29,418 bases of DNA from the IMG/VR virus record IMGVR_UViG_3300043436_003136, positions 1 through 29,418 of that record; one strand, 5' to 3'. Below the pieces are notes generated by a model. The model saw only the letters and a program-made list of their open reading frames with translations. It was not told the DNA's origin and made no database searches. The translations under genes were made by a program, and so were the position numbers. Shown here one piece after another: positions 14,838-23,260 of this stretch (its first letter is position 1; each line of letters starts with the position of its first letter). The DNA is from a virus.

Positions 14838-16094
14838 ATGGCAACTACTCTCAGTTTTAATGTTTCTACAAAAAAGTACCAAGGAACAACTTCTCCTTCT
14901 GCAACTATTTACGCAAGGTTGTATGACCCAGCAGGAAATTTAATTTTGAATAAAAGCACATTAGGTAATGCTTTTATTACAGGTTCAACCACTTCTGCTT
15001 TATATAATTTACCACTAGACACTTCGTCTAATGTTTTGCAAGGTGCATATACTTTTGAGTATAGTACAGTTGCTGGAATGGGTTCTGGAGTAACAACCGC
15101 TATATATAATTATTTAGGTGTTGACATTACTTGCCAAGAGTTTAATGTAACAAACGATTGTAATTTTTATCCTAACGGACAGATTACAGCAACAGATACG
15201 ACTAACTATGGCGACTGGACAGTGTCAAGCAAGAGCATTAAATTGTATTTTCCTAATGGTCTTTCTCCTGCTCCAATTGCTCCATATATTGAAACTACAA
15301 CAGCATCAACTCTTGTTGTGAATACATTGGCTACAGGAATGTGGACAGCGATTTTAACGACAAACTTAACAATTACTCAAGACGATGGTTTGGTTGTAGT
15401 TGCTGTGTTAACAAAAACATTGAACCACAACGTAGCGTGTAACTCTCAATTATGTAGCGTGAACTCTGCCCTTGACCAAATCACAGCGGCTTACGCAGCG
15501 GATGTGGCTTGTGGCTCAACGACTCCTCGTTACGCTCAAGAATTAACTTTAGCAAATGCTTACTACACTCAGTATCAAATTGAGAGGTCTTGTGGGGACA
15601 CTCTTGCAGCAGCTACCTACGCTGAAAAAATTACTAACTTGGTTGGCCAAACATCTACTTCTTGTGGTGGTTCTTGCGGTTGTAGCGATTCTAGTTGCAG
15701 TTGCGACAATTCTTGCGGTTGTAGTGGGGAAAATATTACACCTGAGTGGGTTAACAATACGACAAGTGAATCAGGATATAGATCGTATGTAGCCTTAATG
15801 TCTCAAACAGGAACAGCGGCACCAACCGCAACTATTTTAGAAAATAGTTTAGGTGACATTGTTTGGACAAGAAATACAACAGGAATTTATTACGGAACTC
15901 TAAATGGTGCTTTCCCAATAGAAAAAACCTTTACCTTGTCTATACAAGGTGGTGGTTATGATACAGAAGTTTTAAATGGTGGTGGTGGAGATTTATATAA
16001 TTTGGTTAGATTAAATGATAATCAAATTGTACTATCTACAACAGGTGATTCAATTTTCAACTACAGCCCAATTGAAATTAGAGTTTATAACTAA
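14838..16094 (+). CDS. Ig-like/fibre-like virion protein with cysteine cluster
   Basis: 418 aa from the ATG at 14838; an in-frame TTG at 14817 lies inside the promoter box and is not credible. The protein is beta-rich and Thr/Ser/Asn-rich, as expected of capsid-surface fibres or decoration proteins. Residues 1-100 and 110-205 look like two Ig/fibronectin-type modules. A helical segment (about 215-268) carries paired cysteines (CNSQLC and further Cys). A striking knot follows with seven Cys in twenty residues (276, 280, 282, 287, 289, 293, 295) spaced by Gly, Ser and Asp. A final beta module (about 297-418) is Gly-rich (GGGGDLYNLV). Position after the capsid block suggests a head fibre or surface protein, as in crAss-like virions. 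The cysteine region may bind metal or cross-link chains; that is inference. Confidence 0.68.
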   Translation: MATTLSFNVSTKKYQGTTSPSATIYARLYDPAGNLILNKSTLGNAFITGSTTSALYNLPLDTSSNVLQGAYTFEYSTVAGMGSGVTTAIYNYLGVDITCQEFNVTNDCNFYPNGQITATDTTNYGDWTVSSKSIKLYFPNGLSPAPIAPYIETTTASTLVVNTLATGMWTAILTTNLTITQDDGLVVVAVLTKTLNHNVACNSQLCSVNSALDQITAAYAADVACGSTTPRYAQELTLANAYYTQYQIERSCGDTLAAATYAEKITNLVGQTSTSCGGSCGCSDSSCSCDNSCGCSGENITPEWVNNTTSESGYRSYVALMSQTGTAAPTATILENSLGDIVWTRNTTGIYYGTLNGAFPIEKTFTLSIQGGGYDTEVLNGGGGDLYNLVRLNDNQIVLSTTGDSIFNYSPIEIRVYN

Positions 16095-16103
16095 TAGAAG
16101 ATT

Positions 16104-16853
16104 ATGAATCTTAACGACATACTAAATCAAGTATATAACAAGATTGGTAAGGATGCTTACGGAAATCTTATTACCCCCGAAATTTACAACGAGGCGATTG
16201 ACTATGTCAACATAGATAAGATTAATGACTTCTTAGAAGTGTATGAAGAGAATCAAGAAATAACAGATAATCTTCGTCCATTTATAGTTACGTTAGGTGA
16301 TAACGGTTCTACTCCGTTAGCACTTGACTCTTATGGGTACGGTATTCTCCCAGGTGATTACTTGAGATACGGAAGAGCGAGTCGTTATGATTACGAAAAC
16401 ACTTCTACCGGATCTAATCAAATTTATCGTCATATTGAGATGTTGTCGAATAAGGATTTTTCTTATAGACTTTCTACGTCTTTATTTTCACCGAGTTTTG
16501 CCAGACCAATTGCGACTATTCAGAATCAAAAGATTTTAATTAGACCTCAAGGAATTCCGACAATCAATCTAACATATGTTAGATACCCAAACACTCCTGT
16601 GTTTGACTACGATATAATCACAGCCACAGGGATGCCATACTATTTGGCTCCAGGCGCTACTCATAGCAATTCAGCAACATTAACTTGCAATCCAAATTTC
16701 TCTCCTGGTGACCCAAGTATAAGTGTTGAGTTTGAATATACGGATGATGTTTTAAACGATATTATAAACGAGTTGACTAAATACTTCATGATTAACTTGA
16801 AGGATCTTAACTCACTCGCGGTTATAGACATTGAAAAAGGATTAACGCCATGA
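16104..16853 (+). CDS. Neck/adaptor (ring) protein 1
   Basis: 249 aa. It opens with a helical segment (LNDILNQVYNKIGKDAYGNL, about 3-22), continues with Tyr/Asp-rich strands and loops (GILPGDYLRYGRASRYDYEN), and ends in a helix (DDVLNDIINELTKYFMINLK). The LPGDYLRYGR stretch recalls the 'LP.Dy.R...i' turn common in head-tail connector proteins, and the same kind of phrase occurs in the protein encoded at 17443. Three such small proteins sit in a row with ATGA/TAATG overlaps before the nozzle protein, as ring proteins do in the crAss-like virion or gp4/gp11-type adaptors in P22 and T7. Role assigned by synteny; which ring it forms is unknown. Confidence 0.6.
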   Translation: MNLNDILNQVYNKIGKDAYGNLITPEIYNEAIDYVNIDKINDFLEVYEENQEITDNLRPFIVTLGDNGSTPLALDSYGYGILPGDYLRYGRASRYDYENTSTGSNQIYRHIEMLSNKDFSYRLSTSLFSPSFARPIATIQNQKILIRPQGIPTINLTYVRYPNTPVFDYDIITATGMPYYLAPGATHSNSATLTCNPNFSPGDPSISVEFEYTDDVLNDIINELTKYFMINLKDLNSLAVIDIEKGLTP

Positions 16854-17443
16854 CGAAAAGACAACTTATAGAATTAATACAAGAACGTCTTGCATCGGGT
16901 GATGTGCCAAACGATATTTTAGGTCGCTATAAGTACAACACTATTGCTGCTCTTTTGGACATTGTTTTCCAAGAGGCTGCAAGTGCAGACAATGAGTTGA
17001 CTCAAAATATGGCAACACCATATGTTGTGGGAGTTACTTGCGCTAACGGAAACTACACAAGTGTTTTACCTGTATCTCCAATCGCAGGAAACAAAAGTGT
17101 GAAGTATGCTACAGATGATTGTTGCAACAACTACTTTGCTCGTCAAACTGAGGACCAAAACATTTTCTTAAAAACAATTAAGAATATGGCAAAGCCTGAG
17201 TTTTATATTCGTGGTAAACAAGTTAACTGGACAGGCAAACCTCTCTCAGATAACATCACGTTCTACATCATCCCATCCTTCTTGGATTCAGCGGAAGATG
17301 ACGAGGTGGTTATGCCATCGGCTGTAGGTCCTATATTTGCTCGTGTCATTGAATTGATTAAGGCAACTGATGTAAGACCAGAAGAAGTTATTAATAATAC
17401 AGTTGAGGATAACAATCCTCGACCTGCTAATTACTCTGTATAA
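16850..17443 (+). CDS. Neck/adaptor (ring) protein 2
   Basis: 197 aa, start overlapping the previous stop as ATGA and its own stop overlapping the next start as TAATG, so it is tightly coupled with both. The first ~45 residues are helical (KRQLIELIQERLASG, TIAALLDIVFQEA). The core is beta-rich with two adjacent Cys (DDCCNN, about 87-92), and a C-terminal helix (AVGPIFARVIELIKA) precedes a polar tail. No catalytic motif is present. By position it is a small connector or tail-completion protein between portal and nozzle. A tail-completion gatekeeper is an equally good name. Confidence 0.6.
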   Translation: MTKRQLIELIQERLASGDVPNDILGRYKYNTIAALLDIVFQEAASADNELTQNMATPYVVGVTCANGNYTSVLPVSPIAGNKSVKYATDDCCNNYFARQTEDQNIFLKTIKNMAKPEFYIRGKQVNWTGKPLSDNITFYIIPSFLDSAEDDEVVMPSAVGPIFARVIELIKATDVRPEEVINNTVEDNNPRPANYSV

Positions 17444-18189
17444 TGGAAGGCACTCCAATTAAAAATATTGAATACGTTGTTCAATCATCTTTGAACAGGG
17501 TGAAGGGACAGACTGCTGAGATTCCTCGCTTGGAACAGATTGCTATAGAGTGGATGACAGAAGTTGTTCGAGGTACTACTGCTTTCCCTTGTATGAAGGT
17601 TGCTCACTTGCGAGTGAATAGTTTAATGCAGGCTCCTTTGCCTTCTGATTATATGAGATATTCAAAGATTGCCCTTAACTATGGGGGTCGATTAATCACT
17701 TTAGGTTTGGATGTTAACATGAACATCCCAACCACAATGCAGGCAACAAACTTTGAACAGATTAATAACAATACAGAATCTACTAACCAAGGTGTGTTCT
17801 TTATTAACCACACTTGGAGAGGAACTTACTACCCTGCTTTGTTTGCATTGGGAGGTGGCTTTAATGAAGCTTATTACAGAATTGATCCTACTAATACTTT
17901 TATTCAATTAAGTAATGGTGTAGATAGTGGAGAGGTTGTGTTAGAATATTTGAGTACAGGGGTAGATGTAAACGCTCAAACACTTGTGCCGCCTTATTAT
18001 ATTGAGCCAATGCGTAATTATATCATTTGGCAATTAGCAGAATTTGAGCCTCAGAAATATCCTGTTAACGCAAAGGATAGAGAGCGTATTTACACAGAGT
18101 CTATGGCAGACGCAGCAATGGCTCAAGGAAATACAATTGATGAGATTTTGGACGCATACTACTCTGCTCCAGGACTAAAACTACGATAA
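17443..18189 (+). CDS. Neck/tail tubular (ring) protein 3
   Basis: 248 aa. It begins with a helical bundle-like region (NIEYVVQSSLNRV, RLEQIAIEWMTEVV), then APLPSDYMRYSKIALNYGGR (about 64-83) and a symmetric LITLGLDVNMNIP strand. It ends in a long helix (PYYIEPMRNYIIWQLAEF) and EILDAYYSAPGLKLR. The helices plus 'LPSDYmRy.kI' turn are the layout of tail tubular/adaptor proteins (T7 gp11 and P22 gp4 types) and of crAss-like ring proteins just upstream of the muzzle. The start overlaps the preceding stop by one base, and the nozzle gene follows after 3 bases. Confidence is good for a connector role, lower for the exact counterpart. Confidence 0.65.
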   Translation: MEGTPIKNIEYVVQSSLNRVKGQTAEIPRLEQIAIEWMTEVVRGTTAFPCMKVAHLRVNSLMQAPLPSDYMRYSKIALNYGGRLITLGLDVNMNIPTTMQATNFEQINNNTESTNQGVFFINHTWRGTYYPALFALGGGFNEAYYRIDPTNTFIQLSNGVDSGEVVLEYLSTGVDVNAQTLVPPYYIEPMRNYIIWQLAEFEPQKYPVNAKDRERIYTESMADAAMAQGNTIDEILDAYYSAPGLKLR

Positions 18190-18192
18190 GAT

Positions 18193-21100
18193 ATGTATCA
18201 ACAAGGAGTATTTTTTTACGGAGGTATGAATACTGACGATGAAAATCGTCTTATCTCTAATGGAGACTATCGTTCAGCAATGTTTTCTAGGAACTATGGT
18301 GTAAATGCTCCATCAGAGGGTGCTTTACAATCCATGACAGGTAACCTTATACAAAGTAATCCTAACCTATCAGCTGGAACGAATATTATTATCGGAGCTT
18401 GTGAGGACGTTGAGCATAAGGCTTTAATCATATTTGTTTATAACGATCAGGATAACCACTCTATTTGGAGATATACTGTAGAGGATTCTCAGTATGAGCT
18501 AATACTTCAAGACTCAATATTAAACTTCCAAAAAGAGAATCAAATTTATCACGCATCGGTTGTTAATAACTTGCTGTATTGGACAGATAATTTCTTCAAG
18601 AGTTATACTAACAATCAGTTTAACCCTCCTCGCAAGATTAATATCCAAAAGGCAATTCTTTACACCCAGTCGGGCGGAACAGACCTTGCTGGATATTCAG
18701 AAATTACATTTAATAATTTAGATTGGATTAAACACCCACCTCTATTTTCTCCGACATTCACATACGATTCAGACACAACTGAAAACTCAAATAATTTAAA
18801 GAATAAGTTGTTTCAATTCCGTTATCAGTATGTGTATGATGATAACGAGGAGTCTGCATGGTCTCCTATCTCAGAGACTACCTTGCCTACCGCGTCTGAA
18901 TATATTGGTCAAACAGTAAACATAGACCCTTATATTGACAACACTATTCGATTAGAAATAAGCACAGGTTCTTCTATTGTTAGATTAATTCGTGTGGCGT
19001 ATCGTATTGGGAATACAGGAGAATTTTTCTTATATAAAGAGTACGATAAAAGTCAATTAGCCTGGTCTAACTACTCATCGGAAATAATTGACTTCAAAAA
19101 CGAAACCTCTGGGCCTGCAATAAGCAACTCTGAAAGAAATTATGACCTAATCCCTCAGATTGCAAAAACAATCGAATATTTGCCATCTAATGAGTTTGCG
19201 ATAGGCAACTACATCGAAGGGTACGATAAGCAAGAAATAACCGATAGCGATGTTGCTTTTTCTGTTGAAAGGTATGCTATTGATGATACTACTTTTGCGT
19301 ATCCATTAGCGGCTTTTTATTGCGACTACAATGCAGGTTTTAATTATTTGTATATATCATTTAATCCAGTTGCTGATTCATTTACCAAGTATAGATATCA
19401 GGAAGGGGATGTTTTAATATTACAATTAAAAGATTATACAGCAACATTAGGTAATACAGTTGCTCCTGACCCTACAATATATTTTACCATTCCTTTTATT
19501 GATCCTAACGTATACACTACTGATCAATTAAAATTATATGCATTATGTGTCGCGCTTCAGAATTATTTATTACCACTAGGGATAGCTTCAGTTGTTCAGG
19601 CTGCTTCATCTTGGAATCCATCTGTTACTTGGCCAACTTTAAAAATAACTGGAAAAACATGGTATAACAGAACGGCAGCTCAGTTAACTCAAGATACTAA
19701 TGGAAAAATTATTGTGTTAAGAGAAAATAAGTCTACTAGAACTTTCAAATCTGGCGCAAAGCACGAGTTTGCATTTCAGTATTATGACAGAGCGAATAGA
19801 GACGGAACAGTTTTAACAGTTCCTGCTGGTGATGTTTATGTTCCTTTTAATACCGATTTAACCGAAAATCAATTAAATGGTCCAACTGGATTGTTAAAGA
19901 AGCCTTATTACAATAGAGTTAATATCCTATTGTCTAGCACTTTTCAGCCGCCAATTTGGGCAGATACTTATCAAATACTTTATAAGCCGTCTACAAACAT
20001 TTCAAATTTTCAGCAAAGGTCAGTTAAAGAAGTTATATTTAATGCCGACTCTACTGCTAAACTTGTTTTAGAAAATTATTATAAGGGAAATATTTTAGGT
20101 GCTTCAATAAATCAAAATCCATCAAAAGGAGATTTTGTGCGTTTTGTTAGACAAAGAGCAACTTTTGACAAAGCAAAACCTTTAATAAATGCCTTTACCG
20201 CAAATGAAACAAATCAACCAGTCGCTGGAGTTGGTACATACGCATTAAATCTATCCTCTTATATTAGTGAAACATATGACCCAAATGGGAATATGTCAGC
20301 AGGTGTATTTACAGCCCCATCTACAGGTCAATATCAATTTCAAGGTGAAACAATTCTTTCTGTAAATTATACAGTTTCTCCAATCCCAACAGATGCATAT
20401 GGCTACATAAGATTAGTTATAAACGGAGTTACAACTAATGATATTGGGTTTACTTACACAGCACCAGGTAGTGTTCCGTTTTCTTTCCCAATACTTACGG
20501 CAAACGAAACAATCTCTTTAAACGCAGGAGATACAGTTCAATTTTATAGCCTTGTTATATTAAACGGAACATCTCCTGCTATTATAAACATTACTAATCA
20601 ATCAAGTTCATATACTATTTATTCAGTTGGTGCTGACTATGATAATTTTCAGTATTACCCATCTTATGTAGTAAAAGAATCCAACCTTGAGCAAGAACTA
20701 AACGTATTAAGTTATGACCCAGCAGGTGGACCAGCAGGAGAAGAAGTAGTGGTTGTAAATAATTTTGACCCTAATCTACTTGGTCAATATTTAGTTTTTA
20801 GCGGAACAGACACTAATAAGTCAATTTGCACAGGAGGTTTTCAAATTGAAATTTACACGCCTAAGGCAGAAAGTGAGAATGACCCTTGGTATGAAGTAGG
20901 TGTAGAATTTCCAATCATAAACCCTCACACATCGACAAGGTCTCATGGTGGTGATGTAAATCAAGTCTACAATGTAACCGAAGGAGAGGTTTATTTAGAT
21001 TGCGGTGATGTTTATATTCGCCAAAGAGTTATGTCTACAGGTTATGAGTATGTTGGAGGTTCAGCAAATATTGGTGACGCTAATGATAACCTTGGTGCTT

Positions 21101-22566
21101 GGTTCTGTGAAGACCCTCACTACTCTGACTTTTATATTTCCAATTGGAATAATAAAGGTCGACTTGGTTTATACTCTCCATTTGCCAAACAACAACACCT
21201 AAAGGCTTCTATTTATCATACTAACGCCCTTATTGACAACACTCAAATTAACGGATTAAGCCGAATAGAGTTTTTCAACAACGTGGCACTAAAAGATGAG
21301 CATGGGGGAATAAATAAGTTAATCCAAATTGGAGACACTCTCAAGGCTTTTCAAGATAAAAAGGTTACATCTGTTTACATTCAGAAGGCATTTGCTCTTA
21401 ATGGGGACGGAACGAATAATGTAATCCTTTCCGACAAGACATTTGCAGGTGTTCGTCCTCACGATGATGACTACGGATGTATTCACCCAGGATCTGTGTC
21501 TAAGGTTGAAAACAATGTATTCTTCTATGACTTTTACAATGCCGCTGTAGTACAAGCAACTCAAGGTGGATTGATAAATATTTGCGAAGGAGAGAAAAAA
21601 TTCTCTGTAGGTATAAGAGCTTTTACCAACAATATTAGAAATTACGAAAGTACGTCTGGTGAATTAATCAATATAACCTCCCATATAAATCGTTCAAACG
21701 GAGAGTATGCATTGTTTGCAGGAACAAGTATTAACGAAATACCTAACAGCGTTCAGTTTTTAGGGTTTTCTCTTCAAACACCTCAAACGATTCAAATTTC
21801 AGGTGGTAATTACACATCTATCTTTACAGCAGGTATTTCTTTTACTATAACAAACGCAACAAACTCAGGCAATAACGGAACATTTACTGTAACGTCATCA
21901 ACTTATAATGCAGGTATAAACAGGACTGATATCCTTGTTTCACCAGGATTTGTTTCTATTGAGAAACCTTGCCCAGGAGAGTTGACAATAACCCCTAGTG
22001 TTAGTTTGGAGACAGAGGGAATAGTATACTCGTTTAATAGACAGAGGTGGTCCTCTTACACATCTCATCCTGTGATATTTGCAACCCAGTTTGGTAACAG
22101 GGCGTATACAACAGGAGGGCAAAACTTACTAAACATAGGTGAGTTGTTTGAAGAGGACAAGGGAACAGAGTTAACATTCTTTAGCCAAGGTTATACTCAA
22201 GAAATAGAGTTCTTGTTCAACTCAAATCCGACAATCGTTAAACGATTCTTGACTTTTACAACTCAATCAAATCTGCCGTTTAATGTGAGCGTTACAGTTC
22301 CTGCAACAAATCAATACCCAGGAGGAATGACTTCTAATATTTTGATTGCTAACTTTAGAAATCAGGAGTCTTACTACGTCTCTAAATATTTTAGAGATTC
22401 ATCAGACCCTAATCCTTATCTAGCAGGTGTTTTGAAAAGACTAAACGGAAGAGAATTAAGAGGATATGTTTTGAATCACGTTATGACAAACTCTAACACG
22501 ACCAATAAGATGATATTGTTCTCGGCAAACGTCAACTTCGTACCTTCAGAACCTATCATGCAATAA
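18193..22566 (+). CDS. Tail nozzle/'muzzle' (stabilisation) protein, 1457 aa
   Basis: Very large beta-rich protein expected to form the distal end of the short tail and gate DNA release. The N-terminus carries the sentence typical of phage stabilisation/nozzle proteins: GGMNTDDENRLISNGDYR (about 11-27) followed by SRNYGVNAPSEGALQSMTGN. Repeated beta-propeller-like segments follow (ALIIFVYN, SIWRYTVED, NNLLYWTDNFFK). A second signature, FKSGAKHEFAFQYYDRANRD, is at about 518-537. Residues ~676-815 look like an inserted C1q-type jelly roll, and ~1196-1260 like a small Ig-like module. Size and place after three ring proteins match the muzzle of crAss-like virions and, functionally, T7 gp12/P22 gp10. 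The middle third (about 19260-20860) is more AT-rich with many ATA/TTA codons, suggesting mosaic exchange in the host-facing part. Confidence 0.8.
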   Translation: MYQQGVFFYGGMNTDDENRLISNGDYRSAMFSRNYGVNAPSEGALQSMTGNLIQSNPNLSAGTNIIIGACEDVEHKALIIFVYNDQDNHSIWRYTVEDSQYELILQDSILNFQKENQIYHASVVNNLLYWTDNFFKSYTNNQFNPPRKINIQKAILYTQSGGTDLAGYSEITFNNLDWIKHPPLFSPTFTYDSDTTENSNNLKNKLFQFRYQYVYDDNEESAWSPISETTLPTASEYIGQTVNIDPYIDNTIRLEISTGSSIVRLIRVAYRIGNTGEFFLYKEYDKSQLAWSNYSSEIIDFKNETSGPAISNSERNYDLIPQIAKTIEYLPSNEFAIGNYIEGYDKQEITDSDVAFSVERYAIDDTTFAYPLAAFYCDYNAGFNYLYISFNPVADSFTKYRYQEGDVLILQLKDYTATLGNTVAPDPTIYFTIPFIDPNVYTTDQLKLYALCVALQNYLLPLGIASVVQAASSWNPSVTWPTLKITGKTWYNRTAAQLTQDTNGKIIVLRENKSTRTFKSGAKHEFAFQYYDRANRDGTVLTVPAGDVYVPFNTDLTENQLNGPTGLLKKPYYNRVNILLSSTFQPPIWADTYQILYKPSTNISNFQQRSVKEVIFNADSTAKLVLENYYKGNILGASINQNPSKGDFVRFVRQRATFDKAKPLINAFTANETNQPVAGVGTYALNLSSYISETYDPNGNMSAGVFTAPSTGQYQFQGETILSVNYTVSPIPTDAYGYIRLVINGVTTNDIGFTYTAPGSVPFSFPILTANETISLNAGDTVQFYSLVILNGTSPAIINITNQSSSYTIYSVGADYDNFQYYPSYVVKESNLEQELNVLSYDPAGGPAGEEVVVVNNFDPNLLGQYLVFSGTDTNKSICTGGFQIEIYTPKAESENDPWYEVGVEFPIINPHTSTRSHGGDVNQVYNVTEGEVYLDCGDVYIRQRVMSTGYEYVGGSANIGDANDNLGAWFCEDPHYSDFYISNWNNKGRLGLYSPFAKQQHLKASIYHTNALIDNTQINGLSRIEFFNNVALKDEHGGINKLIQIGDTLKAFQDKKVTSVYIQKAFALNGDGTNNVILSDKTFAGVRPHDDDYGCIHPGSVSKVENNVFFYDFYNAAVVQATQGGLINICEGEKKFSVGIRAFTNNIRNYESTSGELINITSHINRSNGEYALFAGTSINEIPNSVQFLGFSLQTPQTIQISGGNYTSIFTAGISFTITNATNSGNNGTFTVTSSTYNAGINRTDILVSPGFVSIEKPCPGELTITPSVSLETEGIVYSFNRQRWSSYTSHPVIFATQFGNRAYTTGGQNLLNIGELFEEDKGTELTFFSQGYTQEIEFLFNSNPTIVKRFLTFTTQSNLPFNVSVTVPATNQYPGGMTSNILIANFRNQESYYVSKYFRDSSDPNPYLAGVLKRLNGRELRGYVLNHVMTNSNTTNKMILFSANVNFVPSEPIMQ
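20218..20637 (+). other. C1q-like jelly-roll domain inserted in the nozzle protein
   Basis: The encoded segment has the C1q/TNF-like landmarks in order: YDPNGNMSAGVFTAPSTGQY (disordered loop, then the F-x-AP-x-x-G-x-Y strand), YGYIRLVINGV (hydrophobic strand plus NG turn), ISLNAGDTVQFYSLV (L-x-AGD-x-V) and a terminal beta strand. Such domains occur on phage tail and capsid surface proteins, where they may bind glycans. Confidence 0.6.
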
Positions 22567-22572
22567 AATTTG

Positions 22573-22580
22573 TATATTTG
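22573..22580 (+). promoter_or_regulatory. -7 box TATATTTG before the ejection genes
   Basis: Perfect TAnnTTTG, 15 bases before the ATG at 22596. No TTG lies at the -33 position, so activity is uncertain, but the distance to the start matches the other boxes in the window. Confidence 0.45.
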
Positions 22581-22595
22581 AATAAAATTTAAGTT

Positions 22596-23255
22596 ATGGC
22601 AGAGACAGGAGCAGGCACAGCATCATTATTAGGAAAGGCAAACCCATATTTACAAGCGGCTGAAATGGCTGGTACATTGGGTATGGGTGTTTACCAACTT
22701 ATTAAAGCCAAGCAACTTCAAAAAAATCTTGGGAACAGACCTGTATACGACTATAAAGAGGCTAAAGCTGCCAACCAAGGTCAACTTGCTTTGGCTCAAG
22801 GGGAGGCTCCGGGACTTGCTCAACAAATGCAAGGGGTAAATCAAAGTTTAGCCAACACCACTCAAAGCATTGCAAACATGGCTCCATCGGGAGCAGCAGG
22901 TTTAGGTGCTTTGGTTCAAGCAGGTGCAGGAACTCAACAAACAGTTGCGGACCTTCTTGCTAATGCGGCTCAACAGAAGTTAGGTCTTCAACAAAATTAT
23001 CTCCAAGGAAAGGCAGGTCTTCAACAGTATGCGGATCAGGCTTTTCAAGTAAACCAAATGGACCCATACGTTCAAAAGCAAAACGAAATTGCAGCGATGA
23101 AACAAGCGGGACTTCAAAATATTGGGGGTGGTGTAAGCGCAGGTGTTGATATGACTTCAGCAGCGGCGGCAGCGGACGCTATGAAGCAAGGCAACACCAA
23201 GGACATGGAGACGATAATGGAATTGCTGAAAAAGCTTAATGAAGGTAAATCATAA
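22596..23255 (+). CDS. Internal virion/ejection protein 1 (T7 gp14-like)
   Basis: 219 aa, Ala/Gln/Gly-rich and almost entirely helical. The N-terminus has an uncharged, membrane-compatible helix (AAEMAGTLGMGVYQLIKA, about 25-42), followed by YDYKEAKAA and long amphipathic heptad-like stretches (SLANTTQSIANMA, ADLLANAAQQKLGLQQNYL), ending in a charged tail (METIMELLKKLNEGKS). Short Ala/Gln-rich helical proteins encoded directly after the nozzle are ejection proteins in T7-like phages (gp14, the outer-membrane pore) and cargo proteins in crAss-like phages. It likely travels inside the virion and helps build the trans-envelope channel. The call rests on composition and synteny, as sequence conservation in this group is low. 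Confidence 0.65.
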   Translation: MAETGAGTASLLGKANPYLQAAEMAGTLGMGVYQLIKAKQLQKNLGNRPVYDYKEAKAANQGQLALAQGEAPGLAQQMQGVNQSLANTTQSIANMAPSGAAGLGALVQAGAGTQQTVADLLANAAQQKLGLQQNYLQGKAGLQQYADQAFQVNQMDPYVQKQNEIAAMKQAGLQNIGGGVSAGVDMTSAAAAADAMKQGNTKDMETIMELLKKLNEGKS

Positions 23256-23260
23256 AAAGT

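Noticed and set aside
22567-22595. Terminator expected after the nozzle gene
   Set aside because: No hairpin is visible; the gap holds only an AT-rich promoter box, so the nozzle transcript probably reads into the ejection genes.
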